Position numbers and translations under genes: made by a program. This document shows, one piece after another, positions 28,006-36,268 of a DNA stretch of 64,000 nt. Numbering within the stretch: position 1 is the first letter of the stretch; every line of letters starts with the position of its first letter. This stretch comes from Pseudothioclava sp033100795 (GTDB taxonomy: Bacteria; Pseudomonadota; Alphaproteobacteria; Rhodobacterales; Rhodobacteraceae). The notes below the pieces were generated by a model that saw only the letters and a list, made by a program, of their open reading frames with translations, ran no database searches and was not told the origin of the DNA. The stretch covers positions 1 through 64,000 of the forward strand of contig NZ_JAWLVI010000004.1 in assembly GCF_033100795.1 (NCBI RefSeq), given 5' to 3'.

Positions 28006-28980
28006 ATGAAACCGGTTAACTGGGGCATTTTGGGGGCGGCGAATTTCGCGGCTCAGCATATGGGGCCAGCCATCCATGCGGCCAAAGGCGCACGTCTGGC
28101 GGCGCTGGCCACGTCGTCGCCCGACAAGGCCACGCGGTTCCGGGACTTCGCGCCGGATCTGCGCGTGCATGACAGCTATGAGGCGTTGCTGGCCGAGCCG
28201 GACATCGAGGCGGTCTACATTCCGCTTCCGAACCACCTGCATGTGGAATGGGCCGAAAAGGCCTTGCGCGCGGGCAAGCATGTGCTGTGCGAAAAGCCCC
28301 TTGCGCTGCGGGCCGCGCAGATCGACCCGCTGATTGCGCTGCGTGACGAAACGGGCCTTTTCGCGACAGAAGCCTATATGATCGTGCATCACCCGCAATG
28401 GCAGCAGGTGCGCGACTGGCTCGACGCGGGCGAGATTGGCACGCTGCGCCACGCAGATGTGGCGTTCAGCTTTTGCAACTCCGACCCCGCGAATATCCGT
28501 AACAAGCCCGAAACGGGCGGCGGCTCGATCCCCGATATTGGCGTCTATGCCTATTCCTCGGTGCGCTTTGCGGCGCGGGCCGAGCCGGTTCGGATGCATT
28601 CGGTGATCCGGCGCGAGAACGGCGTCGACACGCTGGCGCAGGTGATCGGCGAGATGGAGGGGCCGCAGGGCCGCTTTACCTATGGCGCGATGACCTCGAC
28701 GCGGCTGGCGAAACGGCAGTTGGCTGTGTTTCAGGGCGACACAGGCTCGATCCACGTCCATGTGCCCTATAACGCGGGGGTGTTTGGCGAGGCGCGCATC
28801 GTTCTGGCGCGCGACGGGCAGCCCGATTGCGAGATCCGCTATCCGGGCGTGAACCAGTATGTGCTGCAGGTCGAGGCCTTCGGGCGCCACATCCGCGAGG
28901 GCGCGCCCTATCCGTGGACGCTGGAAGACGCGCGCGCGGGGCAAGCGATGATCGACATGGTTCTGGCGTCGGAACTCTAA
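28006..28980 (+). CDS. Gfo/Idh/MocA family oxidoreductase
   Basis: A 324-residue NAD(P)-dependent oxidoreductase. The N-terminal Rossmann segment is WGILGAANFAAQHMGPAI, and the family EKP motif is in VLCEKPLALRA (about residue 95). The C-terminal alpha/beta domain includes GGGSIPDIGVY. Members oxidise or reduce sugars and polyols; the substrate cannot be told from sequence. GGGAGG lies 5 nt before the ATG. It is isolated between rpoH and a bidirectional terminator shared with a converging Lrp gene. Confidence 0.88.
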   Translation: MKPVNWGILGAANFAAQHMGPAIHAAKGARLAALATSSPDKATRFRDFAPDLRVHDSYEALLAEPDIEAVYIPLPNHLHVEWAEKALRAGKHVLCEKPLALRAAQIDPLIALRDETGLFATEAYMIVHHPQWQQVRDWLDAGEIGTLRHADVAFSFCNSDPANIRNKPETGGGSIPDIGVYAYSSVRFAARAEPVRMHSVIRRENGVDTLAQVIGEMEGPQGRFTYGAMTSTRLAKRQLAVFQGDTGSIHVHVPYNAGVFGEARIVLARDGQPDCEIRYPGVNQYVLQVEAFGRHIREGAPYPWTLEDARAGQAMIDMVLASEL

Positions 28981-28987
28981 ACCAGCG

Positions 28988-29005
28988 GGGGGCGAAAACG
29001 CCCCC
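28988..29005. terminator. Bidirectional terminator between the oxidoreductase and Lrp genes
   Basis: GGGGGCG and CGCCCCC arms around an AAAA loop form a perfect 7-bp stem in the 25-bp gap between two converging genes, and end immediately before the Lrp stop codon. Confidence 0.65.
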
Positions 29006-29506
29006 TTACGCCTGACGCGCCAGCCGGTCTTCGAGCACGTCGAAGGGCACGCCCGGTTCATCCTTGGCGCAGCGGATCACCAGCGAGGTTTTTACATTCG
29101 CCACGTTATCCGCCTTGAGCAATTCCTCGGTCAGGAAGCTTTGAAAGCTGGACAGATCGGGCGAGGTGCATTTCAGGATAAAGTCGATCTCGCCGTTCAG
29201 CATATGGCACTCGCGCACCAGCGGCCAGTCGCGGCAGCGCTGCTCGAACGCTGACAGATCGGATTCCGCTTGGCTATGCAGACGCACCATCGCGAACACC
29301 TGCACCTCGAACCCCAGCTCGCGCGGGTTCACATCGGCATGGTAGCCACGAATATAACCCGCCTCCTCCAGCGTGCGCACGCGGCGCAGACAGGGCGGCG
29401 CGGAAATCCCCACACGTTTGGCCAGCTCGACGTTGGTCATGCGACCGTCTGCCTGTAGCTCGGCCAAAATCTTGCGGTCGATTTCGTCCAGCTTATTGGT
29501 GGCCAT
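29006..29506 (-). CDS. Lrp/AsnC family transcriptional regulator
   Basis: A 166-residue regulator with an N-terminal helix-turn-helix (LDEIDRKILAELQADGRMTN, then RVGISAPPCLRRVRTLEEAG) and a RAM ligand domain (VRECHMLNGEIDFILKC). It is a closer match to classical Lrp than the regulator at 4404. AAGGA precedes the ATG. It diverges from trxB across about 160 bp with an AT-rich dyad; regulation of trxB or of itself is possible. A 34-residue upstream extension in frame lacks family features. Confidence 0.9.
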   Translation of the reverse strand: MATNKLDEIDRKILAELQADGRMTNVELAKRVGISAPPCLRRVRTLEEAGYIRGYHADVNPRELGFEVQVFAMVRLHSQAESDLSAFEQRCRDWPLVRECHMLNGEIDFILKCTSPDLSSFQSFLTEELLKADNVANVKTSLVIRCAKDEPGVPFDVLEDRLARQA

Positions 29507-29554
29507 GGGGGTTCCTTTTCGTGATTGCGCGAAACTTAGCGATACGCAGCGCAA

Positions 29555-29575
29555 TGCGCAATAATATTTCGCGCA
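29555..29575. promoter_or_regulatory. AT-centred dyad between the Lrp gene and trxB
   Basis: TGCGC ... GCGCA arms enclose an A/T-rich centre (AATAATATTTC). The imperfect symmetry and A/T centre fit an Lrp-type site in the divergent promoter region. No direct evidence of binding. Confidence 0.35.
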
Positions 29576-29669
29576 AGCGCCCGCAAGAGCAATTCGCACC
29601 GCTAACACCCCCCTTTTCGCGGGCGCCCCGGCTGTCTATATCAGTCGGGCAGAATTTCAGGAGAGCGGC

Positions 29670-30611
29670 ATGAGCGAGACGAAGAAAACCAAGGTTCTGA
29701 TTATCGGGTCCGGCCCGGCGGGCTATACCGCGGCGGTCTATTCCTCGCGCGCGATGCTGGAGCCGGTTCTGGTGCAAGGCCTTCAGCCGGGCGGCCAGTT
29801 GACCATCACCACCGAGGTCGAGAACTGGCCCGGCGAGACCGAAATTCAAGGCCCGGACCTGATGGTCAAGATGGAGGCCCACGCCAAGGCGATGGGCGCC
29901 GAGGTTCTGACCGACTATATCACCTCGCTCGACCTGTCGAAGCGCCCCTTCACCGCCTATGGCGATTCGGGCACCACCTACGAGGCCGATGCGATCATTC
30001 TGGCCACCGGCGCGCAGGCGCGTTGGCTGGGGCTGCCGTCTGAGGAAAAATTCAAGGGCTTTGGCGTCTCCGCCTGCGCCACCTGCGACGGGTTCTTCTA
30101 TCGCGGGCGCGAGGTCGTGGTGATCGGCGGCGGCAATACGGCCGTCGAAGAAGCGCTGTTCCTGACCAACTTCGCCTCGAAAGTGACGCTGATCCACCGC
30201 CGCGATAGCCTGCGGTCCGAAAAGATCCTGCAAGACCGCCTGTTCAAGAACCCGAAGATCGAAGTCATGTGGGACACCACCGTCGAGGAAGTCGTCGGCA
30301 CCGAAGCCCCTCTTGGCGTCACCGGCGTGCGCGCGAAAAACGTGAAAACCGGCGAAGAAAGCATCGTTCCTTGCGACGGCTTCTTCGTGGCAATCGGCCA
30401 TGCACCCGCCTCGGAACTGGTGAAAGACCAGCTCAAGCTGCATTCGGGCGGCTATGTCTGGGTCGAGCCGGGCACCACCCACACCTCGATCGAGGGTGTG
30501 TTTGCCGCTGGTGACCTGACGGACCACACCTATCGGCAGGCTGTCACCTCGGCTGGCATGGGCTGTATGGCCGCGCTTGATGCGGAACGCTGGCTGGCCG
30601 AGCAGGACTGA
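29670..30611 (+). CDS. trxB: Thioredoxin-disulfide reductase
   Basis: A 313-residue flavoprotein that uses NADPH to reduce thioredoxin. The FAD-binding GSGPAGYTAA is near residue 13, the redox-active disulfide is in ACATCDGFFY (about residue 138), the NADPH-binding motif is GGGNTAVEEA, and the second FAD segment is FAAGDLTDHTYRQ. Length is standard. AGGAG lies 6 nt before the ATG. Thioredoxin reduced by this enzyme can also feed the APS reductase encoded at 764-1501. Confidence 0.95.
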   Translation: MSETKKTKVLIIGSGPAGYTAAVYSSRAMLEPVLVQGLQPGGQLTITTEVENWPGETEIQGPDLMVKMEAHAKAMGAEVLTDYITSLDLSKRPFTAYGDSGTTYEADAIILATGAQARWLGLPSEEKFKGFGVSACATCDGFFYRGREVVVIGGGNTAVEEALFLTNFASKVTLIHRRDSLRSEKILQDRLFKNPKIEVMWDTTVEEVVGTEAPLGVTGVRAKNVKTGEESIVPCDGFFVAIGHAPASELVKDQLKLHSGGYVWVEPGTTHTSIEGVFAAGDLTDHTYRQAVTSAGMGCMAALDAERWLAEQD

Positions 30612-30722
30612 TCCCCAAACCGGGCAGCCCACCCGCGCGGGCCGCCCCGATCTCTGTCATGGGAAACCGCGCGTTAAGGTTTTTGAGTTACGCAAGGTCA
30701 AAGACCCGCGACGGATTGAGCT

Positions 30723-31781
30723 ATGGCAGACATCGCAAGCTGGGGCTGGTATTCAGGCACACCCTGGCCCGGATACAGCGCCGCAAATCAGGATAACCTT
30801 ACCTCGAACGGCAATGGCATGTCGGTCGATCCGGCAACCTATGCCGAGTTCACAATCCGCGACGCGAACAGTGATGGCGTCATCTATGACTACGACACCG
30901 ACGATGTCGCAGCGCCTCAGCCCGATGAATATATCTTCGCCCCCTCGCTGACGCTCTATCCGCAGGAAGTTTCCGTCTACTCAAACTCGACCGTGGTTAT
31001 CGGCGGGGTCACCTATTCCAACTGCAATATCATCGTCACCCTGTTCACCGATGGCACATGGGGCGCGCGTATCCATGACAACTCTCTCCCCGCAGGAACA
31101 AACCATGCACAAGTGGAAAGCATCACCTTGGGCACCTGGGACGGCATCGAATATGACGGCGTCTACACAGCATCGGTCGACCAACCTTTCGTCTGCTTTG
31201 TCGCGGGAACCCTGATCGAAACTGCCGACGGGCCGCAACGGATCGAGACGTTGCGTCCGGGCGACATGGTGCTCACGCGGGATCGCGGATTTCAGGCATT
31301 ACGTTGGGTCGGGATGCGCCGCGTGGCTGGCGTCGGAAAAAATGCGCCGGTGCGGATCGCGGCGGGCACCTTCGGGGAGCATCAGGCGCTTTGCCTCTCG
31401 CCGCAGCATCGCGTCCTGCTTCTCGCCGGAACCGAGGTGCTGGCAACCACCAAGCATCTGGTCAACGGCACGAGTATCCGCAGCGCTCCGCGACCCTTCG
31501 TGATCTATATCCATCTGCTATTTGACCGGCACGAGATCATCTATGCCGAAGGCCTTGCCGTCGAGAGCCTGTGGCTGGGTCCGCAAGCGCGCCGCGTCCT
31601 CTCGCGTCAATCGTGGGAGCAAATCTGTGCGATATTCCCACGGCTCATTCACGCGCCCGACAGCTATGGCCCCGACGCGCGCCCGTTCCTGAAACGGCGC
31701 GCGCTGAAACACTTGGAGGGGTCAGCGGCCCCGACAGCACCGGCGCGACCGCCCCGCCATCCGGTTCTCAGTGAACACTGA
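30723..31781 (+). CDS. Hint-domain (hedgehog/intein-like) protein
   Basis: A 352-residue protein. The N-terminal about 155 residues are Asp/Thr/Tyr-rich and look like a secreted beta-structure. From CFVAGTLIETADGPQRIETL (about residue 158) the sequence is a Hint domain with GDMVLTRDRGFQALRWVG and LSPQHRVLL, the family histidine motif. Such proteins are frequent in Rhodobacteraceae; the Hint domain may self-process next to its first cysteine, but no C-terminal partner is known. There is no classical signal peptide. Its last 14 bp overlap the converging DUF1150 gene. Confidence 0.82.
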   Translation: MADIASWGWYSGTPWPGYSAANQDNLTSNGNGMSVDPATYAEFTIRDANSDGVIYDYDTDDVAAPQPDEYIFAPSLTLYPQEVSVYSNSTVVIGGVTYSNCNIIVTLFTDGTWGARIHDNSLPAGTNHAQVESITLGTWDGIEYDGVYTASVDQPFVCFVAGTLIETADGPQRIETLRPGDMVLTRDRGFQALRWVGMRRVAGVGKNAPVRIAAGTFGEHQALCLSPQHRVLLLAGTEVLATTKHLVNGTSIRSAPRPFVIYIHLLFDRHEIIYAEGLAVESLWLGPQARRVLSRQSWEQICAIFPRLIHAPDSYGPDARPFLKRRALKHLEGSAAPTAPARPPRHPVLSEH

Positions 31782-31995
31782 CAGGGGCCAGATCGTTCTG
31801 GCGCGCGATCACAAAGGCCAGCGCGCGGTCACGCACAATTGCCAGCCGCTCGCCGTTGGAATCGTGAACCGCATAGAGCGTCTCGACACCCTCCAGTTCG
31901 GCCTGCACCTCTTCGGGAAGGTCATGCACTGACACGGGGCGCACATAGACGATCTGGTCCTCCGCCGATGTGCCGAAATCGAATTTCTCGTCCAT
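31768..31995 (-). CDS. DUF1150 family protein
   Basis: A 75-residue protein (MDEKFDFGTSAEDQIVYVRP, ending ALAFVIARQNDLAPVSVH) matching DUF1150, a small alphaproteobacterial family usually encoded directly after a small heat-shock gene. Here hsp20 ends 8 bp upstream on the same strand, so the two are probably co-transcribed from the sigma32 promoter. Function unknown. The C-terminal coding end overlaps the end of the Hint gene. Confidence 0.85.
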   Translation of the reverse strand: MDEKFDFGTSAEDQIVYVRPVSVHDLPEEVQAELEGVETLYAVHDSNGERLAIVRDRALAFVIARQNDLAPVSVH

Positions 31996-32003
31996 ATCGG
32001 CCC

Positions 32004-32417
32004 CTATCTACGCTGGATCGGAATGGTCTGCACAACCGGGTCGGGCTGCGCGCGGCGCAGGTCGATGTGCAAAAGCCCGTTTTCCATGCTCGCGCCCGAG
32101 ACCTCGACCCCGTCAGCCAGCACGAAACTACGCTGGAACGCGCGCGCGGCAATGCCGCGATGGAGGAACACGCGCTCGTTCTGGTCCTCGCCCTGACGAC
32201 CACGGATCACCAGCGCGCGGTCTTCCATCGTGATCGCCAGATCGGCCTCGGCAAAGCCCGCGACCGCCAGCGTGATACGGAAGATGTCCTCGGCGGATTG
32301 TTCGATATTATAGGGCGGATAGGCGTCCGAGCCGGACTTCACCGTCCGCTCGACCAGCCGTTCCAGCTGGTCAAACCCCAGCAGGTAGGGATGCGCCCCG
32401 ATATTCAGCTTCGTCAT
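32004..32417 (-). CDS. Hsp20 family small heat-shock protein
   Basis: A 137-residue alpha-crystallin-type chaperone of the IbpA class: N-terminal NIGAHPYLLGFDQLERLVE, then the crystallin core with YNIEQSAEDIFRITLAVAGF, GRQGEDQNERVFLHRGIAAR, and GASMENGLLHIDL, then the IPIQ tail (I-x-I-like motif). It binds unfolding proteins and passes them to other chaperones. AAGGA lies 8 nt before ATG 32415-32417. A sigma32-type promoter starts about 70 nt upstream of the start codon. Confidence 0.93.
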   Translation of the reverse strand: MTKLNIGAHPYLLGFDQLERLVERTVKSGSDAYPPYNIEQSAEDIFRITLAVAGFAEADLAITMEDRALVIRGRQGEDQNERVFLHRGIAARAFQRSFVLADGVEVSGASMENGLLHIDLRRAQPDPVVQTIPIQRR

Positions 32418-32485
32418 TTCGCAAGTCCTTGTTGAAGCGACATTGCCTCGGTTCTGGCCCCACACTCTGGCGACCCGTCCCCCGA

Positions 32486-32514
32486 ATATGGGGGCAAGCC
32501 CCGCCGCCCGCAAG
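32486..32514 (-). promoter_or_regulatory. Sigma32-type promoter of hsp20
   Basis: On the minus strand, CTTGCGG (32508-32514), a 14-nt spacer and CCCCATAT (32486-32493) match the heat-shock sigma consensus. The spacer equals that of the rpoH promoter in this window. Transcription would begin about 60 nt before the hsp20 ATG. Confidence 0.7.
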
Positions 32515-32632
32515 GGGCAGCCCCGTTAGGAACGATTGCAGATTTTCCCCGCAAGCGCCTGTGTTTGCGTTATTAAGGATTATGGCGCGACCGAGTCGTG
32601 CCATAATGACTTCGACAAATCGGAAGCCGGAT

Positions 32633-32851
32633 ATGAACGCGCATATCGAAATGGACCCGGAAGAGGTGCTCCGTCTGAAACTCAAGGTGCTCCAGCGCGA
32701 ACACCGTGACCTTGACGAGGCAATCCACGCCCTGATCGAGTCGCGTCACCCCGACCAGTTGCGCCTTGTGCGGCTGAAGAAGCAAAAACTCGCCCTCAAG
32801 GACGAAATCGCGCGCCTTGAAGACCAGCTAACCCCCGACATCATTGCCTGA
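32633..32851 (+). CDS. YdcH/DUF465 family small coiled-coil protein
   Basis: A 72-residue, highly charged helical protein (MNAHIEMDPEEVLRLKLKVL, then EHRDLDEAIHAL, ending LKDEIARLEDQL), the typical two-helix DUF465 pattern. GGAAG lies 7 nt before ATG 32633; an alternative ATG at 32606 would add nine residues. It is divergent from hsp20 and followed by purE after a short GC-rich stem (GCCCC/GGGGC). Function unknown. Confidence 0.82.
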   Translation: MNAHIEMDPEEVLRLKLKVLQREHRDLDEAIHALIESRHPDQLRLVRLKKQKLALKDEIARLEDQLTPDIIA

Positions 32852-32920
32852 AACGCCCCTCGGGGCTTGCCCAGACGGGGCTTATGCCTATAGTGCGCGC
32901 TCCACCTTGAGGGGACGAAA

Positions 32921-33406
32921 ATGGGCGTGAAAGTCGGAATCATCATGGGCAGCCAGTCGGACTGGCCCACCATGCGCGAAGCAGCAGACATCCTTGACGA
33001 GTTGGGCATTGCCTACGAGAAAAAGATCGTGTCGGCCCACCGCACGCCCGACCGCCTGTGGCACTATGGCAAAACCGCTGCCGAGCGCGGGCTGCATGTG
33101 ATTATCGCCGGTGCTGGCGGGGCGGCTCACCTGCCCGGCATGATGGCGTCCAAAACCCGTATTCCGGTGATCGGTGTGCCGGTTCAGACGCGCGCGCTTT
33201 CGGGCGTGGACAGCCTGTATTCGATTGTTCAGATGCCCAAGGGTTTTCCGGTCGCAACGATGGCCATTGGCGCGGCGGGTGCTGCGAATGCGGGCCTGAT
33301 GGCGGCGGGCATTCTGGCGATCAACGATGCCGATCTGGCGCGCCGCCTTGATACCTGGCGTGATGCCCTGTCGGCCTCTATCCCCGACGAGCCTGCCGAT
33401 GACTGA
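32921..33406 (+). CDS. purE: N5-carboxyaminoimidazole ribonucleotide mutase
   Basis: A 161-residue class I PurE, which converts N5-CAIR to CAIR in purine synthesis. Visible are GIIMGSQSDWPTM at the N-terminus, SAHRTPDRLW (catalytic histidine), AGAGGAAHLPGMMA and GVPVQTRALSGVDSLYSI. Class I enzymes work with PurK, which follows with an 8-bp overlap. GAGGGGAC-type ribosome site before the ATG. Confidence 0.95.
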   Translation: MGVKVGIIMGSQSDWPTMREAADILDELGIAYEKKIVSAHRTPDRLWHYGKTAAERGLHVIIAGAGGAAHLPGMMASKTRIPVIGVPVQTRALSGVDSLYSIVQMPKGFPVATMAIGAAGAANAGLMAAGILAINDADLARRLDTWRDALSASIPDEPADD

Positions 33407-34463
33407 GATGCTCCACGCAGGCGCGACCATCGGTATTCTGGGCGGCGGGCAACTGGGGCGGATGCTCTCGGTTGCGGCCTCGCGGCTTGGGTTCAAATGC
33501 CACATCTTCGAGCCGGGTGCCGCCCCGCCTGCGGGCCATGTCGCCGAGAAGGTCATCACCGCCGCCTATGAGGACGAGGCCGCGCTGCGCGCCTTTGCCG
33601 CGGGCGTCGATGTCATCACCTATGAATTCGAGAACATCCCAACCTCGGCGCTGGACCTGCTCGAAAGCCTGCGTCCCATTCGCCCCAACCGCAAGGCGCT
33701 GGCGGTCAGTCAGGACCGTCTGGTCGAAAAGGCATTCCTGAACGATCTGGGCCTGACGACGGCGCCTTTTGCCGCCGTGGACGACGCCGAGGATATGGCC
33801 GAGGCGGTTGCCGAGATCGGCACCCCCGCGATCCTGAAAACCCGCCGTTTTGGCTATGACGGCAAGGGGCAGGCCCGCTTGACGCGCGCCGATGACGCGG
33901 CCGCAGCGCTGACCGACATGGCCGGTGCGCCTTCGATCCTTGAAGGGTTTATCGAGTTCTCGATGGAGATTTCGGTCATCGCGGCGCGGGGCATCAACGG
34001 GCAGGTCGCCTGTTTTGATCCGGGTGAGAATGTCCATAAATCCGGCATCCTGCACACCACGACCGTCCCTGCCCGCGTCTCCGAGGCGCTGCGCACGGAT
34101 GCGGTTCTGATGGCCGCGCGTATCCTCAATGCGCTGGACTATGTCGGCGTGATGGGGGTCGAGCTGTTCGTCACGCCGAAGGGTCTTGTGGTGAACGAGA
34201 TCGCGCCGCGCGTGCATAACTCGGGCCACTGGACACAGGCGGGTTGCACGGTTGACCAGTTCGAACAACACATCCGCGCCGTGGCTGGCTGGCCCTTGGG
34301 CGATGGCGGGCGCTATGCCGATGTCGAGATGCTGAACCTGATCGGCGACGACATCGACCGCGTGCCGGAGCTGGCCAATACCGCCAAGGCGCAAATCCAT
34401 CTTTACGGCAAGGCCGAGGCCAAGCCCGGCCGCAAGATGGGCCATGTGAACTTTATCCGCTAA
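33399..34463 (+). CDS. purK: N5-carboxyaminoimidazole ribonucleotide synthase
   Basis: A 354-residue ATP-grasp enzyme that carboxylates AIR with bicarbonate. It starts MTEMLHAGATIGILGGGQLG inside the last codons of purE (ATGACTGAG), so translation is coupled. TYEFENIP, KTRRFGYDGKGQ and NEIAPRVHNSGHWT are characteristic PurK motifs. It makes the PurE substrate. A strong palindromic terminator follows. Confidence 0.95.
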   Translation: MTEMLHAGATIGILGGGQLGRMLSVAASRLGFKCHIFEPGAAPPAGHVAEKVITAAYEDEAALRAFAAGVDVITYEFENIPTSALDLLESLRPIRPNRKALAVSQDRLVEKAFLNDLGLTTAPFAAVDDAEDMAEAVAEIGTPAILKTRRFGYDGKGQARLTRADDAAAALTDMAGAPSILEGFIEFSMEISVIAARGINGQVACFDPGENVHKSGILHTTTVPARVSEALRTDAVLMAARILNALDYVGVMGVELFVTPKGLVVNEIAPRVHNSGHWTQAGCTVDQFEQHIRAVAGWPLGDGGRYADVEMLNLIGDDIDRVPELANTAKAQIHLYGKAEAKPGRKMGHVNFIR

Positions 34464-34485
34464 GCCCTGACAGGCGCGCACATAA

Positions 34486-34511
34486 AAAGGGAGGGCAATT
34501 GCCCTCCCTTT
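34486..34511. terminator. Bidirectional terminator between purK and prs
   Basis: A perfect 26-bp palindrome with arms AAAGGGAGGGC and GCCCTCCCTTT around AATT. A-tract before and T-tract after suit termination in both directions, as expected between the converging purK and prs genes. Confidence 0.85.
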
Positions 34512-34532
34512 CGTCGTTATGGTCGCCTGTGA

Positions 34533-35552
34533 TCAGCGGCTTGAATACATGCCTTCGTAGATCGGGGTCAGCGTGTCGGTCTCGAAGAGCGACGATACCG
34601 AGGTGCCCGACCAGGTATTCAGGATCGCCTGGGCAAACATCGGCGCGGTCGGCACGATGCGGATATTCGGGCAGGCCAGAACCGCTTCTGTCGGCTGGAT
34701 CGAGTCCGTAATCACCAGCGATTTCATCACCGATTTCGAGATACGCTCCACCGCCGGACCCGACAGAACACCGTGGGTGATGTAGGAGTGAACCTCGGTC
34801 GCGCCCGCCTCCATCAGGGTTTCAGCCGCCTTGCACAGCGTCCCGGCGGTGTCGCAGATGTCGTCCACGATGATACATTTCTTGCCCGTCACGTCGCCGA
34901 TCACGGTCATGCCGGCAACTTCGCCCGCCTTTTCGCGGCGCTTGTCCACGATCGCAAGCGGCGCACCGATCCGTTTGGCCAGCTCGCGCGCACGCGCCAC
35001 ACCGCCGACGTCGGGCGAGATCACCATCACGTCGTCAAGCTGCCCCTTGAAGTGGTGCAGAACGTCCAGCGCGAAGACCGGCGCGGCATACAGGTTATCC
35101 ACCGGAATATCGAAGAAGCCCTGAATCTGCGTCGCGTGCAGATCCAGCGTCAGAACGCGGTCAACACCTGCCTCGGTCAGCAGGTTCGCCACCAGCTTGG
35201 CCGAAATCGGCGTGCGGGCCTTGGCGCGGCGGTCCTGACGTGCGTAGCCGAAATAGGGAATGACTGCGGTAATGCGATCTGCCGACGACCGGCGCAGCGC
35301 ATCCGCCATGATCAAGAGTTCCATCAGGTTATCGTTCGCCGGGTTCGAGGTCGACTGGATGATATACATATCCTCGCCGCGCACGTTCTCGTAGACCTCG
35401 ACAAAGATCTCCTGATCGTTGAAGCGCTCGACGCGGGCATCGACCAGCCCCACGGACATGCCGCGGTGCATCGACATGCGGCGGGCAATGGCTTGGGCGA
35501 GCGCTTTATTCGCGTTCCCGGACATCAGTTTCGGTTCGGTCATGGCAGGCAT
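34533..35552 (-). CDS. prs: Ribose-phosphate pyrophosphokinase
   Basis: A 339-residue PRPP synthase. It includes RFNDQEIFVEVYENVRGED near the N-terminus, PYFGYARQDRRAKARTPISA (ATP site), DLHATQIQGFFDIPVDN, and the PRPP-binding loop IIVDDICDTAGTL. PRPP feeds purine, pyrimidine and histidine synthesis; purEK and hisC are in the same window. ATG 35552 has AGGAAG at good spacing, so it is preferred over the Met three codons later. Confidence 0.95.
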   Translation of the reverse strand: MPAMTEPKLMSGNANKALAQAIARRMSMHRGMSVGLVDARVERFNDQEIFVEVYENVRGEDMYIIQSTSNPANDNLMELLIMADALRRSSADRITAVIPYFGYARQDRRAKARTPISAKLVANLLTEAGVDRVLTLDLHATQIQGFFDIPVDNLYAAPVFALDVLHHFKGQLDDVMVISPDVGGVARARELAKRIGAPLAIVDKRREKAGEVAGMTVIGDVTGKKCIIVDDICDTAGTLCKAAETLMEAGATEVHSYITHGVLSGPAVERISKSVMKSLVITDSIQPTEAVLACPNIRIVPTAPMFAQAILNTWSGTSVSSLFETDTLTPIYEGMYSSR

Positions 35553-35668
35553 CGGGCAACTTCCTGGTTGGCCGGAACGCAGCGTCCGGCGGGGATTCGC
35601 ATGATTGCCCCTCGCTTAGCACTGGGCTAGCGTGCGGGCAAACGTCACGCGCGCACGAGGCACGGCAA

Positions 35669-36268
35669 ATGGCCCATTTAGACTATTTTTTCTCCGTTTT
35701 TTCTCCGTGGACATACTTTGGGGGGCCGCGATTTGAGGAAATCGCCGCGCGCCACGGGGCGAGCGTTACCTACAAGCCGCTTGATGTGATGGCGCTGTTC
35801 GACCGCACGGGCGGAACCCGTCCTGCGGTGCGTCATCCGAACCGCATGGCCTACCGGATGCAAGAGCTTAAACGCTGGTCGGCGCATCTGGATATGCCGA
35901 TGGTGTTCCAGCCGACGATCTATCCGCCCAACCCTGCCCCGGCCTCTTACACGATCATTGCCGCGCAAAAGGCGGGCGGCGGCAATCTGGCGGGGCTGGT
36001 GAACGGCATCATGGCCGCCCTGTGGGAGCACGACCGCGACATCTCGCAAGACGATGTGATCCGTGCCGAGCTTGAGGCGAACGGCTTTGACGGCAATCTG
36101 GTGACGACGGGGCTTTTTGACGGGGCCATCGCTTATGAAAAAAACCTCGACGAAGCGGTCGAGCGCGGCGTCTTTGGCGCGCCCTTCTATATCGTGCGCG
36201 AGACCGACGAGCGGTTCTGGGGGCAGGACCGTCTGGCCCTGCTGGACGCGCATCTGGGGGCGCTCTGA
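35669..36268 (+). CDS. DsbA-family 2-hydroxychromene-2-carboxylate isomerase-like protein
   Basis: A 199-residue thioredoxin-fold protein of the DsbA/GST-kappa type: DYFFSVFSPWTYFGGPRFEE at the N-terminus (serine in place of the redox cysteine pair) and ERGVFGAPFYIV near the C-terminus. The family includes NahD of naphthalene degradation and glutathione-dependent isomerases; the substrate here is unknown. The stop overlaps the start of the following hydrolase (TGATG). No aromatic degradation genes surround it. Confidence 0.85.
   Translation: MAHLDYFFSVFSPWTYFGGPRFEEIAARHGASVTYKPLDVMALFDRTGGTRPAVRHPNRMAYRMQELKRWSAHLDMPMVFQPTIYPPNPAPASYTIIAAQKAGGGNLAGLVNGIMAALWEHDRDISQDDVIRAELEANGFDGNLVTTGLFDGAIAYEKNLDEAVERGVFGAPFYIVRETDERFWGQDRLALLDAHLGAL

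Noticed and set aside
26884..29061. 725-codon frame opposite rpoH and the oxidoreductase
   Set aside because: Both genes on the plus strand are unambiguous; the long frame is a shadow.
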